Shown here: positions 1-6,116 of the stretch, one piece after another
Numbering within the stretch: the stretch's first letter is position 1
How the letters are laid out: each line of letters begins with the position of its first letter
Assembly (NCBI GenBank): GCA_035719045.1
Contig: DASTGO010000128.1
Coordinates: forward strand, 1-12,431
DNA from: DASTGO01 sp035719045
GTDB lineage: Bacteria; Actinomycetota; Actinomycetes; Actinomycetales; Kineosporiaceae
Direction: 5' to 3'
Length of the DNA: 12,431 nucleotides
Translations under genes and position numbers: made by a program
The notes under the pieces: generated by a model
Databases searched by the model: none
The model's input: only the letters and a program-made list of their open reading frames with translations
What the model was told of the DNA's origin: nothing

Positions 1-2370
1 ATCCTGCAGCCGGCACCCGGTTCCGTCCACGGCTACGACGTCGTGGACCATTCCCGGCTCAACGCCGAGGCGGGCGGCCGGGAGGCGTTCGACCGGATGG
101 TCGCGGCGCTGTCCGCGCGGGGGCTGTCCTGCGTGGCGGACGTGGTGCCGAACCACATGGCGGTCCCGACCCCGGTCCGGCTCAACGCGGCGCTGTGGTC
201 GGTGCTGCGGGACGGGCCGGGTTCGCCGTACGCCCGCTGGTTCGACGTCGACTGGACGGTCCCGGACCGGGCGGTGCTGATGCCGGTGCTCGGCGAGCGG
301 ATCGGCCGGGTGCTGGCGTCGGGCCGGCTGACCGCTGACCGCAGCGGGTCCGAACCGGTGCTGCGCTACTTCGACCACGAGTTCCCGATCCGCCCGGGCA
401 CCGAGGACCTGCCGCTGGAGGAGCTGGTCGACCGGCAGTGGTACCGGCTGGCCTGGTGGCGGGTCGCCGACGACGAGCTGAACTACCGCCGGTTCTTCGA
501 TGTCGACACCCTGGCCGCGGTGCGGGCCGAGCTGCCCGCGGTCTTCGAGGCCACCCACGAGCTGCTGCTGAAGCTGGTCGCCGAGGGCGCGCTGACCGGG
601 CTGCGGATCGACCACCCGGACGGGCTGGCCGACCCGCGCGGCTACCTGGCCCGGCTCGCCGGGGCCACCGGCGGGGTGTGGGTCGTCGTGGAGAAGATCC
701 TGCTGGACGGTGAGCAGCTGCCCGGGGACTGGCCGTGCGCCGGGACCACCGGCTACGAGGCCCTGCAACAGGTCGGCGGCCTGTTCGTGGACCCCGCCGC
801 CGCACTGCCGCTGACCACGCTGCTGACCGAGCTGACCGACGAGCCCGCCGACTTCGAGCGGGTGGTCGAGGAGGCCAAGCGGGACGTGCTGGCGCACAGC
901 CTCTACGCGGAGGTGGAGCGGCTGACCGACCTGCTGCTGGAGATCTGCCGAGAAGACGTCGCCCTGCGCGACCACACCCGCCGTCATTTGCAGGAGGCCG
1001 TCCTGGAACTGCTGGTCGCCTTCGACCGGTACCGGGCGTACGTGGTCCCCGGCGAGCCGGCACCACCGCAGTCGGTCGAGGTGGTCTCGGCCGCGGCGGC
1101 CAGGGCGGCGGAACGGCTGCCCGAGGAGGGCCGGGAGGCCCTGGACCTCGTCGTGGACCTCGCCCTGGCCCGGCCGGCCGGTTCGGGGCCGCGGGGTCAG
1201 GCGGACGCCCGCCGGCGGGCCGAGTTCGCCGTCCGGTTCCAGCAGACCACCGGACCGGTGATGGCCAAGGGGGTGGAGGACACCGCGTTCTATCGCTGGA
1301 ACCGGTTCGTGGCGCTCAACGAGGTCGGCGGCGACCCCGGCACGATGGGCGTCGCCCCGGACGACTTCCACGCCTACGCCCGGCGCCTGCAGCAGGCGTG
1401 GCCGGACACGATGACGACGCTGTCCACCCATGACACGAAACGGTCCGAGGACGTCCGGGCCCGGCTGGCGGCCGCGTCGGAGCTGATCTCCGAGTGGACG
1501 GAGTCCGCCCGGTGGTGGATGGACTCCTCCGCCCGGCACCGCTCCGGCGACGGCCTGCCGGACTCCTCCACCCGCTACCTGGTCTGGCAGACCCTGGTCG
1601 GCACCTGGTCGGCCGGGCCGGGATCCGGCGGCCCGCTGCCGGCCGAGCGGCTGGTCGCCTACCTGGCGAAGGCCACCCGGGAGGCGAAGACCAGGACCTC
1701 CTGGACCAGCCCCGACCCCGCCTACGACGAGGCCGTCGCCTCCTTCGCCAGGGCGGTGGTCGCCGACCCGGAGCTGATGTCCGGGGTGGGCGCCTTCAGC
1801 CGGCTGATCGAGCAGCCGGCCCGGGTCGCCGTCCTCGGGCAGAAGCTGGTGCAGCTGACGATGCCCGGCGTGCCGGACGTCTACCAGGGCAACGAGCTGG
1901 TCGACCTGTCACTGGTCGACCCGGACAACCGCCGTGACGTCGACTTCGCCGAACGGCGCGCCCGGCTGGACCGGCTGGACCACGGGCACCCGCCCGCCGA
2001 CCTCGACGACGAGAAACTGCTGGTCACCTCCCGGGTGCTGCGACTGCGGCGGGAGCACCCCGGCTGGTTCACCGGGCCCGCCGCCGGCTACGCCCCGATC
2101 GCCGCGTCCACCGGGAACGCGCTCGCCTTCGCCCGCGGGCGCACCGACAGCCCGCGGGGCGCCGTCGACCCCGAGGCGGTCCGGGTGATCGCCGTGGCCA
2201 CCCGGCTGCCGGTGGCCCTGGCACGCCGCGACGGCTGGGGCGAGCACACCATCGCCCTCCCCGCCGGGCGCTGGCGGGACACCTTCACGGGCAGCACGGT
2301 CGACGGCGGGCCTGCCCCGCTCGCCGCCGTGCTGCGGACCCTCCCGGTGGCCCTGCTCACCCGCCCCTGA
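1..2370 (+). CDS. treY: Maltooligosyltrehalose synthase, 5' end missing
   Basis: TreY is a cytoplasmic GH13-family enzyme that converts the reducing-end alpha-1,4 bond of maltooligosaccharides to alpha-1,1, making the substrate from which TreZ releases trehalose. The reading frame is open from base 1, so the gene begins outside the window; judged by the family, about 45-50 N-terminal residues are missing. The first visible residues (ILQPAPGSVHGYDVVD) match the family segment after the first barrel strand. Counting from base 1, GH13 motifs are DVVPNH at residue 47, LRIDHPDGL with the nucleophile Asp204, VVVEKIL with the acid/base Glu231, and STHDTKRSED with Asp478. TreY signatures VMAKGVEDTAFYRWN and MPGVPDVYQGNELVD are also present. 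The 789 visible codons fit the usual length. A GTG at 43 is an internal valine, not the start. The next gene is convergent, so treZ does not follow directly. Identification is secure. Confidence 0.96.
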   Translation: MLQPAPGSVHGYDVVDHSRLNAEAGGREAFDRMVAALSARGLSCVADVVPNHMAVPTPVRLNAALWSVLRDGPGSPYARWFDVDWTVPDRAVLMPVLGERIGRVLASGRLTADRSGSEPVLRYFDHEFPIRPGTEDLPLEELVDRQWYRLAWWRVADDELNYRRFFDVDTLAAVRAELPAVFEATHELLLKLVAEGALTGLRIDHPDGLADPRGYLARLAGATGGVWVVVEKILLDGEQLPGDWPCAGTTGYEALQQVGGLFVDPAAALPLTTLLTELTDEPADFERVVEEAKRDVLAHSLYAEVERLTDLLLEICREDVALRDHTRRHLQEAVLELLVAFDRYRAYVVPGEPAPPQSVEVVSAAAARAAERLPEEGREALDLVVDLALARPAGSGPRGQADARRRAEFAVRFQQTTGPVMAKGVEDTAFYRWNRFVALNEVGGDPGTMGVAPDDFHAYARRLQQAWPDTMTTLSTHDTKRSEDVRARLAAASELISEWTESARWWMDSSARHRSGDGLPDSSTRYLVWQTLVGTWSAGPGSGGPLPAERLVAYLAKATREAKTRTSWTSPDPAYDEAVASFARAVVADPELMSGVGAFSRLIEQPARVAVLGQKLVQLTMPGVPDVYQGNELVDLSLVDPDNRRDVDFAERRARLDRLDHGHPPADLDDEKLLVTSRVLRLRREHPGWFTGPAAGYAPIAASTGNALAFARGRTDSPRGAVDPEAVRVIAVATRLPVALARRDGWGEHTIALPAGRWRDTFTGSTVDGGPAPLAAVLRTLPVALLTRP

Positions 2371-2377
2371 CCGTCAC

Positions 2378-2402
2378 CCGGTGCTGCCCGGCCCGTCACC
2401 GG
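2378..2402. terminator. Weak candidate stem-loop between convergent genes
   Basis: CCGGTG at 2378-2383 and CACCGG at 2397-2402 form a perfect 6-bp inverted repeat around a 13-nt GC-rich loop, just past the treY stop codon and just before the stop of the opposite gene. There is no T-run on either side. It could help end transcription from both directions, but it is short and the surrounding DNA is repetitive, so this is only a candidate. Confidence 0.25.
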
Positions 2403-2453
2403 CCCTGAACCGTCACCGACCCTGAACCGTCACCGACCCTGAACCGTCACCGG
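2403..2453. repeat. Three tandem copies of a 17-bp unit at gene end
   Basis: The unit CCCTGAACCGTCACCGA occurs at 2403-2419 and 2420-2436 exactly, and at 2437-2453 with the last base changed to G. Partial copies of its CCGTCACC core lie at 2371-2378 and 2393-2400. Most of the array is coding sequence for the C-terminal tail of the minus-strand NTPase gene, whose TGA stop is at 2415-2413 inside the first unit. Because 17 is not a multiple of 3, each added or lost copy would change the reading frame and the stop of that tail. Confidence 0.9.
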
Positions 2454-3795
2454 CCGCCCCGGCCCGGCCTGCGCCGGCCCGCCAGCGGGTCAGGTACGGC
2501 GTGAGCACCTGGTCCAGGGTGGGGTCACCGGCATCGGCGAACTCGTACCCCGCGTGCCGGACCGGGTGACCCAGGTCGGCGATCCGGGTCAGGTCGATCG
2601 GCGTGCCCACCACGACCGTGTCGCAGGGGGTGGCCCGGACGGTCTCGGCCAGCTCGTCCAACTGCCGACGCCCGTACCCCATCGCGGGCAGGACCGGGCC
2701 GATGCCGGGGTAGCGGCGGAAGGTGTCCGCGATCGAGCCGACCGCCCACGGGCGCGGGTCGACCAGTTCCGCGGCACCGGCGGCCCGGGCGGCGACGGTC
2801 CCGGCGCCGAACGGCATCCCGCCGTGGGTGACGGTGGGTCCGTCCTCGACGACCAAGACCCGGGCACCGGCCAGTGCGGGGCCCTCGCCGAGGGTCACCG
2901 GGGAGGCCGCCCGGACCACCTGGGCACCCGGGTTGACCTCCCGGACCCGGTCGACCACCTGCTGCACGGCGCCGGCCGGCGCGCTGTCGACCTTGTTGAC
3001 CACGACCACGTCGGCCAGCCGCAGGTTGGTCTCCCCCGGGTGGTAGGCGGTCTCGTGGCCGGGGCGCAGCGGGTCCACCACGGTGATCAGCAGGTCGGGG
3101 GCGACGAACGGGACGTCGTTGTTCCCGCCGTCCCAGACCAGCACGTCGGCCTCGGCCTCGGCCCGGCGCAGGATCTGCTCGTAGTCCACCCCGGCGTACA
3201 TCACCAGGCCCAGCCGGACCGGGGTCTCGTACTCCTCGCGCTCCTCGACGGTGGGGTCGGCGGCGTCGATGTCGGCGAGGCTGGCGAACCGCTGCACGCG
3301 CATCCGCTCCAGGTCGCCGTACGGCATCGGGTGCCGGATCATCACCGTGCGCAGTCCCGCACGGGTCAGGGCTCCGGCCACGTGGCGGCTGGTCTGGCTC
3401 TTGCCGCAGCCGGTCCGCACGGCGCAGACGGCCACCACGGGACGGCTGGAGCGCAGGGAACTCGCCCGCGGGCCGATCAGCCGGAAGTCAGCACCTGCGG
3501 CCATCGCCAGGGACGCCTTGTGCATCACCTCGGTGTGCGGGAGGTCGGAGTAGGCCAGCACCACCTCGTCGACCTGCTCCTGCCGCACCAGGTCGGCCAG
3601 CCGCTCCTCCGGCACGATCGGGATCCCGTCGGGGTACAGCGGCCCGGCCAGGGACGGCGGGTAGCGGCGGTCGTCGATCCCGGGGATCTGGGCGGCGGTG
3701 AACGCGACCACCCGGGTCTGCTGGTCGCCGCGGAAGACGGTGTTGAAGTCGTGGAAGTCCCGCCCCCCGGCGCCCATGATGACGACCTTGCGCAT
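2413..3795 (-). CDS. Cyclic 2,3-diphosphoglycerate synthetase-like P-loop NTPase
   Basis: The 460-residue protein resembles archaeal cyclic 2,3-diphosphoglycerate synthetase (CpgS, COG2403), which in methanogens closes 2,3-diphosphoglycerate into a cyclic anhydride with ATP. The function of bacterial homologues is not established as far as I know, so I give no gene symbol. The N terminus (MRKVVIMGAGGRDFHDFN) is a Rossmann-like glycine-rich start, followed by a first domain to about residue 115. A P-loop TGCGKSQTS has Lys132. An NKVD motif at residues 267-270 resembles the base-recognition motif of G proteins, which is why the family is often called a predicted GTPase. Length matches the archaeal enzyme. 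The tail after about residue 440 is Gly/Ala-rich and formed partly by the 17-bp repeats, so it is probably not structured. Upstream bases GGGA about 7-10 nt before ATG could be the ribosome site. The gene begins 14 nt after the RDD gene ends, suggesting one transcript. Confidence 0.85.
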   Translation of the reverse strand: MRKVVIMGAGGRDFHDFNTVFRGDQQTRVVAFTAAQIPGIDDRRYPPSLAGPLYPDGIPIVPEERLADLVRQEQVDEVVLAYSDLPHTEVMHKASLAMAAGADFRLIGPRASSLRSSRPVVAVCAVRTGCGKSQTSRHVAGALTRAGLRTVMIRHPMPYGDLERMRVQRFASLADIDAADPTVEEREEYETPVRLGLVMYAGVDYEQILRRAEAEADVLVWDGGNNDVPFVAPDLLITVVDPLRPGHETAYHPGETNLRLADVVVVNKVDSAPAGAVQQVVDRVREVNPGAQVVRAASPVTLGEGPALAGARVLVVEDGPTVTHGGMPFGAGTVAARAAGAAELVDPRPWAVGSIADTFRRYPGIGPVLPAMGYGRRQLDELAETVRATPCDTVVVGTPIDLTRIADLGHPVRHAGYEFADAGDPTLDQVLTPYLTRWRAGAGRAGAAGDGSGSVTVQGR

Positions 3796-3809
3796 GGCGG
3801 TCCCGTTCT

Positions 3810-4262
3810 TCAGGTCCGGACGACGAGCGTGCCGGCGTAGCGGTCGTGCAGGCCACGCTGGTCGCGGTCCCAGATCAGCGCGGGCAGCCCCAGGCAGAGC
3901 AGCACCGAACGCAGGACGGCCGGGCCGGGGCCCGCAAGCCCGCCGCCCAGACGCTCCACCCGCAGCCCGACCAGCCGGTGGCCGATCGACGTGCCGACGG
4001 TGCCGACCAGCAGGACATGCTCCGCCAGCAGGACGGCCAGCGGGGCGAACTGTCCCCAGCCCAGCGGCCGCAGCAGACCGCCCGCGATCGCCAGGGCGAC
4101 CACCCAGTCCACGCTGATCCCGACCAGGCGCCGCCCGAACCGGCCGACCGACCCCGGACCCTCCGCGGGGCGCCCCAGCCGCTCCCCCGGGTAGGCCTGA
4201 TCCCCACCCGGCAGCCCGCCGGGACCTTCCAGCCAGGAGGCGACATCACGGCGTCCGACCAC
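3810..4262 (-). CDS. RDD-family small membrane protein
   Basis: This is a 150-residue integral membrane protein of the RDD family; its biochemical role is unknown. The N terminus (VGRRDVASWLEGPGG, then YPGERLG) is typical of the actinobacterial RDD protein found beside glnA. The RDD core starts with RFGRRLVGISVDW (residues 41-53, conserved Arg44/45 and Asp52) and leads into a hydrophobic segment at about 46-64. A second hydrophobic segment spans about 72-90, and a shorter one about 116-131. TSIGHRLVGLRV (91-102) and the ending WDRDQRGLHDRYAGTLVV (131-148) are family hallmarks. The start is GTG at 4262: an in-frame TAG lies four codons upstream, and this start gives the usual N terminus, although only a weak GGTGG lies upstream. 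It is divergent from glnA and is probably co-transcribed with the downstream NTPase gene. Confidence 0.9.
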   Translation of the reverse strand: MVGRRDVASWLEGPGGLPGGDQAYPGERLGRPAEGPGSVGRFGRRLVGISVDWVVALAIAGGLLRPLGWGQFAPLAVLLAEHVLLVGTVGTSIGHRLVGLRVERLGGGLAGPGPAVLRSVLLCLGLPALIWDRDQRGLHDRYAGTLVVRT

Positions 4263-4345
4263 GTCTGCAGGCTAGCCACCGCGTGGCCGGCCCGAACGAC
4301 CGGGGCGGCATCCGTGCACGTGGGGAACGACACGCCACCCCCCTG

Positions 4346-4367
4346 GCACACGTCCGCGCAGGTGTGC
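4346..4367. promoter_or_regulatory. Dyad GCACAC-N10-GTGTGC in divergent region
   Basis: A perfect 6-bp inverted repeat (GCACAC at 4346-4351, GTGTGC at 4362-4367) has half-sites 16 bp apart centre to centre, a spacing that suits a dimeric DNA-binding protein. It lies between the RDD start at 4262 and the GlnR array at 4408. I do not recognise the regulator, and chance occurrence is possible. Confidence 0.3.
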
Positions 4368-4376
4368 GCAAGGATC

Positions 4377-4392
4377 GTCACGTGGACGTCAC
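4377..4392 (+). promoter_or_regulatory. Extra GTCAC half-site pair upstream of GlnR box
   Basis: GTCAC at 4377-4381 and GTCAC at 4388-4392 are separated by exactly 6 nt, giving the 11-bp period of GlnR half-sites, and GTnAC is the GlnR 'a' half-site. They are not followed by a GAAAC 'b' half-site, and the pair is 2 nt out of register with the main array at 4408. They may be an auxiliary GlnR contact or a site for a related OmpR-family regulator. Confidence 0.35.
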
Positions 4393-4407
4393 CAACGGTC
4401 CGGTGGC

Positions 4408-4445
4408 GTAACACCGCGGAAACAGACGAGATACCCGAGGGAAAC
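4408..4445 (+). promoter_or_regulatory. GlnR operator array upstream of glnA
   Basis: Four 5-bp half-sites occur at exact 11-bp intervals: GTAAC (4408-4412), GAAAC (4419-4423), GATAC (4430-4434) and GAAAC (4441-4445), each separated by 6 nt. This matches the actinomycete GlnR arrangement gTnAc-n6-GaAAc-n6 repeated twice; the only half-site departure is GATAC instead of GTnAC in the third. GlnR is an OmpR-family regulator of nitrogen assimilation genes, glnA being a standard target. The array ends 92 nt before the glnA ATG, so it should act on glnA, and it lies 145 bp from the start of the divergent RDD gene, which it could also influence. Confidence 0.88.
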
Positions 4446-4455
4446 GGCTTCCGCC

Positions 4456-4461
4456 TAGCGT
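4456..4461 (+). promoter_or_regulatory. Candidate -10 element of the glnA promoter
   Basis: TAGCGT fits the actinobacterial TAnnnT pattern and lies 10 nt downstream of the GlnR array. No recognisable -35 sits 16-19 bp upstream; that position is occupied by the last GlnR half-sites, as would be expected of an activator-dependent promoter. It would put the transcript start near 4467-4469 and leave a leader of about 70 nt. This is a guess from position and pattern. Confidence 0.3.
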
Positions 4462-4528
4462 CCCTGGACGATACGGGGCGTCCGACGGCGGTCTGTCCCG
4501 CGGCCATCCCTGCCCGCTCCCAGTTCGT

Positions 4529-4533
4529 GGAGG
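4529..4533 (+). promoter_or_regulatory. Ribosome binding site of glnA
   Basis: GGAGG lies 4 nt before the ATG at 4538 and is a strong Shine-Dalgarno core at slightly short spacing. It supports ATG 4538, which also gives the standard glutamine synthetase N terminus. Confidence 0.8.
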
Positions 4534-4537
4534 TTGG

Positions 4538-5962
4538 ATGTTCAACAACGCCGACGACGTCCTCAAGTTCGTTCGGGACGAAGGTGTGCAGTTCATCGAC
4601 GTGCGGTTCTGTGACCTGCCGGGCGTCATGCAGCACTTCAACGTGCCGGCCGCGTCCTTCGGCGCGGACGACTTCGCCAACGGCCTGATGTTCGACGGCT
4701 CGTCCATCCGCGGCTTCCAGGCCATCCACGAGTCCGACATGAAGCTCATCCCGGACCCGAAGACCGCCTTCGTCGACCCGTTCCGCACCGAGAAGACGCT
4801 CGTCATGAACTTCTCGATCGTGGACCCGTTCACCGACGAGCCCTACAGCCGTGACCCGCGCAACGTCGCGGCCAAGGCCGAGGCGCACCTGCGGTCCACC
4901 GGGATCGCCGACACCGTGTTCTTCGGCCCCGAGGCGGAGTTCTACATCTTCGACGATGTCCGCTTCGAGACCCGGCAGAACGCGGGCTACTACTACATCG
5001 ACTCCCTCGAGGGCGCCTGGAACACCGGCCGCGTCGAGGAGGGCGGCAACCGCGGGTACAAGCCGCGCTACAAGGGCGGCTACTTCCCGGTGTCGCCGGT
5101 GGACCACATGGCCGACCTGCGCGACAAGATGGCCCAGGTCCTGCAGTCGGTCGGCCTGGAGGTCGAGCGGGCGCACCACGAGGTGGGCACCGCCGGCCAG
5201 CAGGAGATCAACTACAAGTTCGCCAGCCTCACCCTGGCCGCCGACCAGGTGATGCTGTTCAAGTACATCATCAAGAACGTGGCCTGGCAGGCGGGCAAGA
5301 CCGTCACCTTCATGCCGAAGCCGCTGTTCGGCGACAACGGGTCGGGCATGCACTGCCACCAGTCGCTGTGGGCGAACGGTGAGCCGCTGTTCTACGACGA
5401 GCGCGGCTACGGCGGCCTGTCCGACCTCGCCCGCTGGTACATCGGCGGCCTGCTGCACCACGCGCCGAGCCTGCTGGCGTTCACCAACCCGACGGTGAAC
5501 TCCTACCACCGCCTGGTGCCGGGCTTCGAGGCTCCGGTCAACCTGGTCTACTCGGCCCGTAACCGGTCCGCCTGCGTCCGCATCCCGGTCACCGGCACCT
5601 CGCCGAAGGCCAAGCGGATCGAGTTCCGGGTGCCCGACCCGTCGAGCAACCCGTACCTCGCCTTCGCCGCGATGCTGCAGGCCGGCCTCGACGGCATCAA
5701 GAACAAGATCGAGCCGCCGGCCCCGGTGGACAAGGACCTGTACGAGCTGCCCCCGGAGGAGCACGCCTCGATCCCGCAGGTTCCGGGCTCCCTGCCGGCC
5801 GTGCTCGACGCGCTGGAGACCGACCACGACTACCTCACCGAGGGCGGCGTGTTCACCTCCGACCTGATCGAGACCTGGATCGATTGGAAGCGCGCCAACG
5901 AGGTCGACCCGATCCGGCTGCGCCCGCACCCGCACGAGTTCGAGCTGTACTTCGACATCTGA
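4538..5962 (+). CDS. glnA: Glutamine synthetase type I
   Basis: GlnA makes glutamine from glutamate, ammonia and ATP in the cytoplasm; type I enzymes are dodecamers. The 474 residues match the GS-I beta length. The N terminus MFNNADDVLKFVRDEGVQF and DVRFCDLPGVMQHF are typical. Metal and substrate residues are present: Glu132 and Glu134 in FFGPEAEFY, Glu215 and Glu223 in HEVGTAGQQEINY, His272 in NGSGMHCHQ, Glu331 in GFEAPVNL, and the ARNRS and RIEFRVPDPSSNPYL segments. Tyr402 in DKDLYELPP corresponds to the tyrosine adenylylated by GlnE, so activity is probably switched off by covalent modification as well as set transcriptionally by GlnR from the array at 4408-4445. The gene is followed by a strong terminator and appears monocistronic. 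It is divergent from the RDD/NTPase pair. Nothing is missing or unusual in the sequence. Confidence 0.98.
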   Translation: MFNNADDVLKFVRDEGVQFIDVRFCDLPGVMQHFNVPAASFGADDFANGLMFDGSSIRGFQAIHESDMKLIPDPKTAFVDPFRTEKTLVMNFSIVDPFTDEPYSRDPRNVAAKAEAHLRSTGIADTVFFGPEAEFYIFDDVRFETRQNAGYYYIDSLEGAWNTGRVEEGGNRGYKPRYKGGYFPVSPVDHMADLRDKMAQVLQSVGLEVERAHHEVGTAGQQEINYKFASLTLAADQVMLFKYIIKNVAWQAGKTVTFMPKPLFGDNGSGMHCHQSLWANGEPLFYDERGYGGLSDLARWYIGGLLHHAPSLLAFTNPTVNSYHRLVPGFEAPVNLVYSARNRSACVRIPVTGTSPKAKRIEFRVPDPSSNPYLAFAAMLQAGLDGIKNKIEPPAPVDKDLYELPPEEHASIPQVPGSLPAVLDALETDHDYLTEGGVFTSDLIETWIDWKRANEVDPIRLRPHPHEFELYFDI

Positions 5963-6019
5963 TCGACGCAGCACCTGATCGACCTGGTACAGGGGCCTTC
6001 CGGGCTCCTGGGCCGTCTC

Positions 6020-6070
6020 GGGGCCGTCGGCCGTCCCGTTCCCTCACCGGAGCGGGCGGTCGGCGGCCCC
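6020..6070. terminator. Strong stem-loop between glnA and the signalling gene
   Basis: A long GC-rich hairpin has arms at 6020-6042 and 6049-6070 and the 6-nt loop CTCACC at 6043-6048. The arms pair over about 22 bp with a few G-U wobbles and one bulged base. It is followed on the plus strand by GGTCGTTTG, with only a short T-run. It lies 58 nt after the glnA stop and 47 nt beyond the stop of the opposite gene, so it can end transcription from both sides. Terminators with few T residues are usual in high-GC actinomycetes. Confidence 0.8.
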
Positions 6071-6116
6071 GGTCGTTTGATGTGTCCTGGGGGAGGCTGG
6101 TCGCTCCCGGGCCGGC

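Noticed and set aside
2554..3840. A 428-codon open frame antisense to the diphosphoglycerate synthetase-like gene
   Set aside because: Low-complexity His/Val/Gly/Asp-rich translation, opposite a gene with conserved P-loop and NKVD motifs.
3875..5974. A 699-codon open frame antisense to glnA and the RDD gene
   Set aside because: It mirrors the codon structure of well-identified genes in high-GC DNA, crosses the control region with the GlnR box, and its translation resembles no protein family.
6020..6070. The large hairpin as a possible attachment site or structured RNA
   Set aside because: Its position between two convergent stop codons, simple perfect-stem shape and small loop fit a bidirectional terminator, and no integrase or direct repeats accompany it.
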